From positions 1 through 5,479 of the forward strand of contig JAISBG010000242.1 of the NCBI GenBank assembly GCA_031266315.1: 5,479 nucleotides of DNA, read 5' to 3'. Source of the DNA: Planctomycetaceae bacterium. GTDB taxonomy: Bacteria > Planctomycetota > Planctomycetia > Pirellulales > Thermoguttaceae. The notes beneath the pieces were generated by a model that saw only the letters and a list, made by a program, of their open reading frames with translations, made no database searches and was not told the origin of the DNA. Positions 1 to 5,284 of the stretch are shown piece by piece. Both the position numbers and the translations under genes were made by a program. Each line of letters begins with the position of its first letter. Within the stretch, counting starts at the first letter, position 1.

Positions 1-1411
1 GCGGATAATTTTCACGCAAAAAATTGTAATAGAAAGCGGCATGATTATAATTATCGTCGCCTTCGTAACGTCCTTTCCGTAAATACGCAGTCGCCAAAGC
101 CATGACGGCATCGTCGGAGATGGGACCGTTCGGGTCGTTGATAAAAATTGTTTCATACGCTTTTTTGGCATAGCCAAACGTGTCGAATGTCGGACGCGAT
201 TTTTCCGTTATATTAATGGACGAAACTCCGCGCCGATCTTCTTGTTCCCAATACCGGGCAATCACAAACAAACGCCGAACTCCATTGTCAATATGTTTTG
301 AATGTTGATATTTAATCAAGAGTTTTTGATACGATCTCACTGCCCGTGTGTAATCTTCGCCGAAAAAATAACATTCTCCCGCAAGATGCAACGCGTCCTC
401 TTCCAACAGCGAATCAGGATAACGTTTCGCGGCTTCCGAAAACAGTTTTGCCGCTTCGAGACATTTTTTACGGTCTTTCAAATCCGGAGTTGAAAGGAGG
501 ATTTCCCGTCCTTTTTTCATGGCGATGTTTGCTTTGGTCTCATCTGGACCAAGCCCCACCCAATCACGGATTTTTGTAAAGAAATTAACCGGATCAAGAA
601 CCGACCAGTCAAACCCTTTTTGTTCTTCTTTTTCCCAGTCATAAACCGGCAGATTGTCAAAACTTTTCGCTTTTTCCTCCGAATATCCGACTTGCCGGAT
701 AATATCCTGTTCAATTGTTTGCTGGGCATCACGTGTTTCAAAGGGACCGTTCCATTTCGGTAACGGTTGGAGATATTCCGGTGTTCCGTCTTTGCGTTGA
801 GCGGTTGCCAGTTCCGCGAGCCGGAGTTTTTCGATCTCGTCTTCTTCACGTTTCGCCTGCTCTTCAATAGAAACCGCGTTTCGAATATCATTCGGATTGT
901 CAAAACCCCACGGATCCGTAATCGGCGAAACCGAATGTGTTGGAGTTACGGCAAATGTCGGAATTTGCTCCGCGTGAGCAGGAACGGTTGGCAAATTCCA
1001 AGGATGTTCCTGTACAGAATGTTCCTGAACAGTCGGTAATGTTTGCGGCGTGGCGGCAACTTTCGGCATCCAAGGATCGTTTGGATTGTTTACCGGCGGA
1101 ATTGCCGAAACGGTTGCGGGCAATGCGTTTGTCGGCAACGTGTTCGGCGGCAACGTATTTGCCGGCAATGTGTTTGGCGGTTGAGCGGGAAACGGTTGAA
1201 CCGCCGGAATTGGAGTTTCCGGTACGGCAACAACCTGAGAACTTGAAAAAGCGTCAGGATTTATGTTTCCGTTCCACGCGGGAGCCTGACCGCGAACTTC
1301 CGGCGTCAGCCAACGCCCCGAATCTGTTGACGCGCTTCGGCAACCGGTCATTACCGCAAAAAATGTTACCGGCAAAAAAACATACAAAAATATCCGAAGG
1401 TGATTTCGCAT
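1..1411 (-). CDS. TPR-containing lipoprotein, BamD-like, N-terminal 470 codons (3' end outside window)
   Basis: The minus strand is open from an ATG at 1411 to the window edge. The protein starts MRNHLRIFLYVFLPVTFFAVMTGC: a short basic N-terminus, a hydrophobic stretch and a lipobox-like VMTGC with the candidate lipidated Cys at residue 24. This implies export and anchoring to a membrane. Residues about 25-190 are rich in Pro, Asn and Thr and probably form a disordered linker. A charged stretch follows, and from about residue 313 there are helical pairs of TPR type (AAKLFSEAAKRYPDS, then ALHLAGECYFFGEDYTRAV, then a third pair ending FYYNFLRENYP). These resemble the YfiO/BamD class, whose members act in outer-membrane protein assembly. 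The visible part already exceeds classical BamD in length because of the linker, so it may instead be a general envelope scaffold. No good Shine-Dalgarno is visible before the ATG; the start is chosen because the signal peptide follows at once. The next gene upstream, recO, is on the same strand but 451 bp away, so a shared operon is doubtful. Confidence 0.85.
   Translation of the reverse strand, partial: MRNHLRIFLYVFLPVTFFAVMTGCRSASTDSGRWLTPEVRGQAPAWNGNINPDAFSSSQVVAVPETPIPAVQPFPAQPPNTLPANTLPPNTLPTNALPATVSAIPPVNNPNDPWMPKVAATPQTLPTVQEHSVQEHPWNLPTVPAHAEQIPTFAVTPTHSVSPITDPWGFDNPNDIRNAVSIEEQAKREEDEIEKLRLAELATAQRKDGTPEYLQPLPKWNGPFETRDAQQTIEQDIIRQVGYSEEKAKSFDNLPVYDWEKEEQKGFDWSVLDPVNFFTKIRDWVGLGPDETKANIAMKKGREILLSTPDLKDRKKCLEAAKLFSEAAKRYPDSLLEEDALHLAGECYFFGEDYTRAVRSYQKLLIKYQHSKHIDNGVRRLFVIARYWEQEDRRGVSSINITEKSRPTFDTFGYAKKAYETIFINDPNGPISDDAVMALATAYLRKGRYEGDDNYNHAAFYYNFLRENYP
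1115..1174 (-). repeat. Four 15 bp in-frame repeats encoding NTLPx
   Basis: Inside the proline-rich linker of the lipoprotein, residues 80-99 read as four pentapeptides: NTLPA, NTLPP, NTLPT, NALPA. The DNA copies differ at several third codon positions (AAC/AAT, ACA/ACG, CCG/CCC), so the peptide is kept better than the bases. This supports both the reading frame and a flexible spacer role for the segment. Confidence 0.75.
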
Positions 1412-1500
1412 AGACTTTTGTAAAAAATAATGTAAAGGATAGTAGGTGCGGAACAAGGAGACGAAGTTCCTTTTCTTCCGCCCTGAAAAAGCAACACAAG

Positions 1501-1530
1501 CCAGCCCGTCGCAACGCGGCGGGGTCATTT
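1501..1530. repeat. Partial, degenerate unit at the left edge of the fold-back array
   Basis: The segment cgcaacgcggcgggg leading into the first CCCCGCAGGGG matches the corresponding part of the right arm when that arm is reverse-complemented (cgcaacgcgccgccc before its CCCCGCAGGGG). It therefore looks like the tail of a further repeat unit whose front part is lost. It can also form a small stem of its own (CCCGTCGC against GCGGCGGG with one wobble pair). Confidence 0.55.
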
Positions 1531-1777
1531 AACCCCGCAGGGGTGAGATGTGCATAACCGGCGGTGTAGCGACGCGCAACCGCCGGACAACACCCTATCA
1601 CTTCCCAAACCCCGCAGGGGTGAGATTATTGCGGAGGTTATTTGTACGTCTGTTTGCGAAATTTCTACTCTCATAATAATCTCGCCCCTGCGGGGCTTTG
1701 TGAGTGGGCGGCGCGTTGCGTCCGGCGGTTGCGCTGCGCTACACCGCCGGTTATGCACATCACACCCCTGCGGGGTT
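1531..1777. repeat. Long imperfect inverted repeat made of REP-like hairpin units
   Basis: The left arm (1531-1630) and right arm (1675-1777) are reverse complements with a 44 nt loop. The outer roughly 57 nt differ at about three positions and the innermost roughly 22 nt at about two; only the middle is diverged. Each arm carries two copies of CCCCGCAGGGG (at 1533, 1610, 1685 and 1765, the last two as CCCCTGCGGGG), spaced 77-80 bp. Between them lies a second dyad, CCGGCGGT with ACCGCCGG (1558-1565/1579-1586 and 1722-1729/1743-1750). No transposase is present in the window. The layout fits a BIME/REP-like or fold-back MITE element. The apparent small ORFs on both strands here are by-products of the repeat. 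It lies between recO and the lipoprotein gene, transcribed in the same direction, and may separate their transcripts. Confidence 0.85.
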
Positions 1778-1791
1778 ATCAAAATTCCAAC

Positions 1792-1814
1792 TCTACCGAC
1801 ATTACAACGGTAGA
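1792..1814 (-). terminator. Possible recO transcript-end hairpin (weak)
   Basis: TCTACCG and CGGTAGA form a perfect 7 bp stem with a 9 nt loop, about 50 bp beyond the recO stop on the recO strand. The bases that follow on that strand include only a short T run (aatttt) several bases away, so it is not a textbook intrinsic terminator. The fold-back repeat just beyond it could also stop or stabilise the recO transcript. Confidence 0.3.
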
Positions 1815-1862
1815 ATCAGAAAATTTCCACTGAATAATTACTTTTTTTTGTTTTTCCGACAT

Positions 1863-2657
1863 TTACATTTCTTCCCTATCGTTTTGAGCGATAAAATTCA
1901 ACCAGTCATACAATCGCGGTCTTCTGCCGAGTAGATGACTGACATAATGATTATGTATTCCGCGTATTTCATTTTGGACATTCCGTTCCAGTTTAAGCCG
2001 TTTCCAATTTTCCGTTATATCGTGTGAATCTGTTAATTGTTTCATTCCGTACAATGCGTCGGCGGACACAGAGGTTAAAAATTGTCCGTGTTCGGTTTGG
2101 CGAAGTGATTCGGCACACCGTGAACAAAGGGCGCCGCCGTCAATGTAACCAAACGCAATTCGTTTTTGCTCCGAATTGATTCGTGTTCCACATTCCGCGC
2201 AATTCCCAAGCGAGGGTTGTTGTCCGATTGCTTTCAGGAGCAAACCTTCAAAACGAATCAGGCTTCGCATTAACAAGGTTCCTTGTTCGAGTCGGGCAAG
2301 CATTTTAACGGTCAGGTCGTAAATTGCCGGATTGGGGTCATCGGCTTCGGTCAGGGAATCGACCAACTCCGCCACATAATAACTTGCGAACAAACCGGCA
2401 AGGTTCGATTCCGCCACCCGAAACCGGCGAATCAGTTTTGCCTCCGTCAACAAATCAAGGACATCACCTTTTTTGTGAAGGAAGGATACACGAATTCGGG
2501 CGAGTATGTCAAGAGCAGACTCAAAAGGACTTTTCAAACGCCGTCCGCCTTTTGCTAAAGCCTCTATTTTACCAAATTGACGGGTAAAAAGCGTCAAAAT
2601 AAGACTTGTCTCACTGAAATCGACCGTGCGAAGCACAATTGCGTCGGCATTTTCCAT
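1863..2657 (-). CDS. recO: DNA repair protein RecO
   Basis: The 264-residue product fits the usual RecO length of about 240-270. The N-terminal OB-fold region starts MENADAIVLRTVDFSETS and continues LTLFTRQFGKIEALAKGGRR, the typical RecO opening with its basic patch. A helical middle part includes FASYYVAELVDSLTE and LIRFEGLLLKAIGQQPSL. It is followed by a four-cysteine zinc site, C153-x2-C156 and C178-x2-C181 (NCAECG, LCSRCAE). RecO works in the cytoplasm with RecR to load RecA onto SSB-coated single strands in gap repair, and it anneals complementary strands. The ATG at 2657 has GAGG nine bases upstream and aligns with the family N-terminus. The gene stands alone on its strand here, head-to-head with rarA across an 818 bp region. 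No frameshift or missing key residue is seen. Confidence 0.95.
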   Translation of the reverse strand: MENADAIVLRTVDFSETSLILTLFTRQFGKIEALAKGGRRLKSPFESALDILARIRVSFLHKKGDVLDLLTEAKLIRRFRVAESNLAGLFASYYVAELVDSLTEADDPNPAIYDLTVKMLARLEQGTLLMRSLIRFEGLLLKAIGQQPSLGNCAECGTRINSEQKRIAFGYIDGGALCSRCAESLRQTEHGQFLTSVSADALYGMKQLTDSHDITENWKRLKLERNVQNEIRGIHNHYVSHLLGRRPRLYDWLNFIAQNDREEM

Positions 2658-2662
2658 AATAA

Positions 2663-2670
2663 AGAACCTC
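2663..2670 (-). promoter_or_regulatory. recO ribosome binding site, GAGGTTCT
   Basis: On the minus strand the sequence is AGAGGTTCTTTATT directly before the ATG, with GAGG ending nine bases from the start. The same eight bases, GAGGTTCT, precede rarA, so this supports the chosen start and shows a shared leader motif. Confidence 0.7.
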
Positions 2671-2737
2671 TAAAACCAATCTTTGTACTATTTCAGCAGT
2701 TTTGGCAATTATTCAGCGGCAACCTCTCCTAAATTCC

Positions 2738-2773
2738 TTTTTTACCACAGAGGACACAGAAATCACAGAGAAA
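2738..2773 (+). repeat. CACAGA-type dispersed repeat fragment
   Basis: CACAGA occurs three times with a 9 bp period (2746, 2755, 2764) within ttttttaccacagaggac and the bases that follow. From memory, ACCACAGAGGACACAGAG-like sequences are scattered between genes in many Planctomycetota, Verrucomicrobia and some other phyla, where they yield spurious TTEDTE peptides. That recall has not been checked here. No coding role is supported. Confidence 0.55.
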
Positions 2774-2809
2774 AGATTTTTTGAAAAAACTTGGAGGGCA
2801 AATCGACTA

Positions 2810-3060
2810 AAATCACCGGAAATTGAACTCAAAGCGCCGGAGTTTGAACCCGAAGCGCCGGAGTTTGAACTCAAAGCGCCGGAGTTTGAACCCAAAGCGC
2901 CGGAGTTTGAACCCAAAGCGCCGGAGTTTGAACCCAAAGCGCCGGAGTTTGAACTCGAAGCGCCGGAGTTTGAACCGAAACGTTGGCGCTTGAACTCGAA
3001 ACGCCAGCGCTTGAACTCAAAATTCTAGTTGTTGAACTCAAATCACCGTGATTGAAGACC
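2810..3060. repeat. 21 bp tandem repeat array, about 12 units
   Basis: Units start near 2810 and repeat every 21 bp. Seven central units (2831-2977) are almost identical: A/GAAGCGCCGGAGTTTGAAC followed by CCC, CTC or similar. The flanking units keep TTGAACTC plus AAA but have different cores (for example cgttggcgc, cgccagcgc, ttctagttg, tcaccgtga). Where the motif reads TTTGAACTCAAA it is a short interrupted palindrome. A plus-strand frame encodes KAPEFEP heptads and a minus-strand frame GSNSGAL heptads. However, the differences between units fall at codon positions 1 and 2 and change amino acids. The step from the eighth to the ninth GAAC is 20 bp, which breaks the phase. No convincing start signal is present. 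I therefore treat it as a non-coding variable tandem array. Confidence 0.85.
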
Positions 3061-3093
3061 TAATTTTGGAGATTTTTCTCCCGCTGTCAACAA

Positions 3094-3384
3094 TGATTCT
3101 ACCGGATTAGGTGTACAATCATTGAAAAGTTCGTTTTAAACGCAAAACACACGAAAATTCGCGAAAAATCGTGGAAAGAGGTGGGCGATCCCTTCGCTGA
3201 AGGGTCGCGCCGGTTGAGTCATCATTTTGCCGTCATTAATCTGATTCACTGTCGGCTATTGCCGACGTGACCGTTCAGCGAACGGTCACCCACCTTATGA
3301 TTGCTTACCTTTGACGAAAATTCCGTTGATATTTTACCAATTATTTTACTATTCCGGTGGGAGATACCTAATCCGGTGGAATCA
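3094..3384. repeat. 19 bp inverted pair bracketing the first MITE-like copy
   Basis: TGATTCTACCGGATTAGGT at 3094-3112 recurs as its reverse complement at 3366-3384 with one mismatch (ACCTAATCCGGTGGAATCA). The left copy overlaps the outer end of the MITE-like element; the right copy lies 55 bp beyond its other end. It could mark the real outer ends of a larger element or a nested older insertion. Only the two 19 bp arms are repeats; the interval between them is described separately. Confidence 0.65.
3109..3310 (+). mobile_element. MITE-like structured element, copy 1 (right end partly deleted)
   Basis: This element is repeated in the same orientation at 4809-5042. The left terminus (3109-3137) matches that of copy 2, sharing ATTGAAAAGTTCGTTTT. 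The right terminus is shortened: only TGATTGCTTACCT remains, so the inner 17 bp of the terminal repeat are missing. Internal dyads are GCGATCCCTTC with GAAGGGTCGC (3185-3195/3199-3208), GTCGGC with GCCGAC (3251-3256/3261-3266) and GTGACCGTTC with GAACGGTCAC (3267-3276/3280-3289). An outer stem pairs AGGTGGG (3179-3185) with CCCACCT (3289-3295). No ORF for a transposase is present, so the element is non-autonomous if mobile. No clear target duplication was found. It ends 165 bp before the rarA start. Confidence 0.75.
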
Positions 3385-3409
3385 GAAATTATTCGGCTCT
3401 ATTGTGATA

Positions 3410-3437
3410 TTTGTTTTTTGGAAAGTCCAGATATAAT
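3410..3437 (+). promoter_or_regulatory. Candidate rarA promoter
   Basis: A perfect TATAAT lies at 3432-3437, 38 bp before the rarA ATG in an AT-rich stretch. The best -35 partner is TTTGTT or TTGTTT around 3410-3416 with a 15-16 bp spacer, which is weak and slightly short. The -10 is strong by eye; the pairing with the -35 is less sure. Confidence 0.5.
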
Positions 3438-3459
3438 AATAAAAGTAAACATTTATAGA

Positions 3460-3467
3460 GAGGTTCT
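3460..3467 (+). promoter_or_regulatory. rarA ribosome binding site, GAGGTTCT
   Basis: The leader reads agagaggttctaaaaaatc before the ATG at 3476. GAGG ends 12 bases from the start, a rather long spacing. The motif GAGGTTCT is identical to that before recO and supports this start over later in-frame codons. Confidence 0.6.
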
Positions 3468-3475
3468 AAAAAATC

Positions 3476-4798
3476 ATGACATTATTTGAAGCAGAAGAAA
3501 AAGAAAACCGCCGGAAGGCTGAACCGCTTGCGGTGCGAATGCGTCCGCAGACGTTGGAGGAATTTGTTGGTCAGGATCATTTTCTTGGTGAAGGCAAATT
3601 GCTTCGGCGGCTTCTTCAGGCGGATCGTCTTGGCTCGGTGATTTTTCACGGACCGCCGGGAACCGGAAAAACAACACTTGCCTATATTCTTGCTCGGTCA
3701 AGCCGCAGCACGTTTCGCCAACTCAGTGCAGTGTCCGACGGCGTGAAGCAACTCCGTGAAATTCTCGCGGAAGCCGAAGACCGCCTCTCAACACGGCAAC
3801 AGAAAACATTATTGTTCATCGACGAAATTCACCGTTTCAATAAAGCACAACAAGATGTTTTGTTACCGGAAGTTGAAAACGGCGTGGTGATTCTTGTCGG
3901 TGCGACAACAGAAAATCCTTTTTTCACAATCAACAACGCTCTTATTAGTCGGAGTCGGATTTTCCAGTTTGAACCGTTGAGAACAGAACAAATTAAGATA
4001 TTGCTGGTTCGTTCGGCAACAGACCGTGAACGCGGTTTGGGACAATTTCCGATACACTTGCACGATGATGCACTTGATTTCCTTGCTGAAATTTGTGACG
4101 GCGACGCACGGCGTGCGATTTCGGCGTTGGAGATTGGGGTGTTGTCCAGTGCGGAGCGTCCGATTGAATTTACGCGGGAACTGGCGTCGGAATCTGTACA
4201 AAAAAAAGCAGTTGCGTATGACCGTGACGGTGATTCTCATTACGATACAATTAGTGCGTTGATAAAAAGTATTCGCGGCAGTGATCCGGACGCGGCAATT
4301 TATTGGCTTGCCAAAATGTTAGTTGGCGGTGAAGATGTACGTTTTTTAGCGCGGCGGCTTGTTATTTTATCGAGTGAAGATGTTGGCAATGCTGACCCGA
4401 CGGCATTACCGTTGGCGGTTGCAACAGCGCAGGCTTGTGAAATCATCGGGCTTCCCGAATGTCAATTGAATTTAGCGCAAACGGTTATTTATCTATCTTG
4501 TGCTCCGAAATCAAACTCCGCAACCGAAGCCATTTATGAAGCCAAACGTGATATTCAAGACGGGCGTTTAATCCCTGTTCCTCGTCATCTCCGTGATGCG
4601 CACTACAAAAGTTCCGAAAAGTTGGGACATACCGGTTATCAATACGCTCATGATTTTGAAAACGGAATTGTTGCACAGGATTATCTGGGCGTTGACAAAG
4701 AATATTATCGTCCCACGTCACGCGGTTTTGAAATAGAACTTGCCAAACGCCTTGAAGTAATCAAAACAATCCTGCACCAACCGGAACAATCTCAGTAA
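3476..4798 (+). CDS. rarA: Replication-associated recombination protein A (RarA/MgsA AAA+ ATPase)
   Basis: The 440-residue product has the full RarA layout and normal length. The N-terminus has PLAVRMRPQTLEEFVGQDHFLG, typical of the clamp-loader-like AAA+ group. Walker A is GPPGTGKT (59-66), Walker B is LLFIDEIHRF (112-121, with D116 and E117), sensor 1 is GATTENP (142-148), an arginine-finger region is ISRSRIF (157-163) and sensor 2 is GDARRAI (209-215). The C-terminal helical and tetramerisation part carries the family signatures AIYWLAKMLVGGEDVRFLARRL, ILSSEDVGNADP and YKSSEKLGHTGYQYAHDF. RarA proteins act at stalled or damaged replication forks, interact with SSB and load onto duplex ends. 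The gene is preceded by its own TATAAT box and flanked on both sides by direct copies of a MITE-like element, the second beginning 11 bp after the stop. All catalytic motifs are intact. The stop is TAA. Confidence 0.97.
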   Translation: MTLFEAEEKENRRKAEPLAVRMRPQTLEEFVGQDHFLGEGKLLRRLLQADRLGSVIFHGPPGTGKTTLAYILARSSRSTFRQLSAVSDGVKQLREILAEAEDRLSTRQQKTLLFIDEIHRFNKAQQDVLLPEVENGVVILVGATTENPFFTINNALISRSRIFQFEPLRTEQIKILLVRSATDRERGLGQFPIHLHDDALDFLAEICDGDARRAISALEIGVLSSAERPIEFTRELASESVQKKAVAYDRDGDSHYDTISALIKSIRGSDPDAAIYWLAKMLVGGEDVRFLARRLVILSSEDVGNADPTALPLAVATAQACEIIGLPECQLNLAQTVIYLSCAPKSNSATEAIYEAKRDIQDGRLIPVPRHLRDAHYKSSEKLGHTGYQYAHDFENGIVAQDYLGVDKEYYRPTSRGFEIELAKRLEVIKTILHQPEQSQ

Positions 4799-4808
4799 AA
4801 AACGTTTT

Positions 4809-5042
4809 AGGAGTCCAAACATTGAAAAGTTCGTTTTAAACACGAAATACACGAAAATTAGCGAAAAGAGGTGGGCGATCCCTTCGCTGAAGGGTCGCGC
4901 CGGTTGACTCTGCATTGACTCCAAAACGGAAGGCAACACCATTTGCCGTTGTTAATCTGATTAACTGTCGGCTAACGCCGACGCGACCTTTTAGCAAAAG
5001 GTTGCCCACCTACAAAACGAACTTTTCAATGCTTGGACACCT
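4809..5042 (+). mobile_element. MITE-like structured element, copy 2 (both terminal repeats intact)
   Basis: The ends at 4809-4837 and 5014-5042 form 29 bp terminal inverted repeats with two mismatches; the inner 17 bp, ATTGAAAAGTTCGTTTT, are perfect. Internal dyads correspond to those of copy 1: GCGATCCCTTC/GAAGGGTCGC (4875-4885/4889-4898), GTCGGC/GCCGAC (4967-4972/4977-4982) and GCGACCTTTT/AAAAGGTTGC (4983-4992/4996-5005), enclosed by AGGTGGG/CCCACCT (4869-4875/5005-5011). Relative to copy 1 it has extra sequence near 4907-4950 (with its own dyad, GGCAA/TTGCC) and lacks a few bases near 4868. No ORF is supported and no target duplication is evident. Starting 11 bp after the rarA stop, it may also work as the 3' end of that transcript, though no T run follows the hairpins. 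Confidence 0.82.
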
Positions 5043-5254
5043 GATGAGGTTCTAACATTTCCGTGTTGGAAGTTCTCCTGTGTTGGGTTCGCAATGTCTA
5101 TGACGTAATGTGATTGGTTATTTGAGTTTATAGACGGAGAGTTGATGTTTGGTTCAAGGGGGGGCTTTACGTCTCTTCCTATTTTGGGTATCATTTTTAG
5201 CAAAATATTCTGCCCTTCTGCCTTGGCGGAATACACAATTAGGAGCAAATTAAT

Positions 5255-5280
5255 TCCAGCCAACACCGGAAACGGCTGGA
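5255..5280 (+). promoter_or_regulatory. 5' leader hairpin before the oxidoreductase gene
   Basis: TCCAGCC (5255-5261) and GGCTGGA (5274-5280) form a perfect 7 bp stem with a 12 nt loop. An alternative fold uses CCG-GAAA-CGG (5267-5275 region), a GNRA-type tetraloop, stacked under CCAG/CTGG. It ends 34 bp before the GTG start, so it probably lies in the untranslated leader. No T run follows, so it is not an intrinsic terminator; a role in mRNA stability or control is inference. Confidence 0.5.
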
Positions 5281-5284
5281 CTAA

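Noticed and set aside
517..903. Minus-strand 128-residue frame
   Set aside because: It overlaps the lipoprotein gene on the same strand in another frame, and its composition (many Arg, Lys, Asn) shows no family motif. The lipoprotein frame is continuous through this region and has a signal peptide and TPR pattern.
937..1413. Plus-strand 158-residue frame
   Set aside because: It is antisense to the lipoprotein gene, and its Cys/Leu/Arg-rich repeats (for example SATCSAATYLPAMCLA) are the reverse reading of the NTLPx repeats.
1450..1475. GGAAC/GTTCC hairpin followed by TTTTCTT on the plus strand
   Set aside because: The stem is only 5 bp with an 11 nt loop, and no plus-strand gene ends upstream, so a terminator role has no support.
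1525..1934. Several overlapping small frames on both strands giving PRRGEI, TPAGL and HPCGV peptides
   Set aside because: All are translations of the same fold-back repeat. The same motif appears in multiple frames and strands, as expected for repeat DNA and not for genes.
2713..2937. Minus-strand 74-residue frame with GSNSGAL heptads
   Set aside because: It is the opposite reading of the same tandem array. Differences between units are not concentrated at synonymous positions and no start signal was found.
2702..3028. Plus-strand 108-residue frame with KAPEFEP heptads
   Set aside because: It starts at a TTG without a ribosome binding site, is built from the CACAGA fragment and the 21 bp array, has amino-acid-changing differences between units, and meets a 20 bp step that breaks the phase.
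2810..3060. CRISPR-like array
   Set aside because: The period is only 21 bp, the constant part about 11 bp, the central cores are identical instead of unique, and no cas genes are present.
3301..3489. Plus-strand 62-residue frame before rarA
   Set aside because: It begins at a TTG inside the MITE terminus, covers the promoter and ribosome binding site of rarA, overlaps its start and has no recognisable motif.
5063..5113. Possible 16-codon leader peptide preceded by GAGGTTCT
   Set aside because: It is very short, has a 13-base spacing and shows no run of regulatory codons; chance is the simpler explanation.
4991..5266. Minus-strand 91-residue frame
   Set aside because: It starts at a TTG and ends within the MITE-like element, so about a quarter of it is repeat sequence. 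The remainder matches no family I know.
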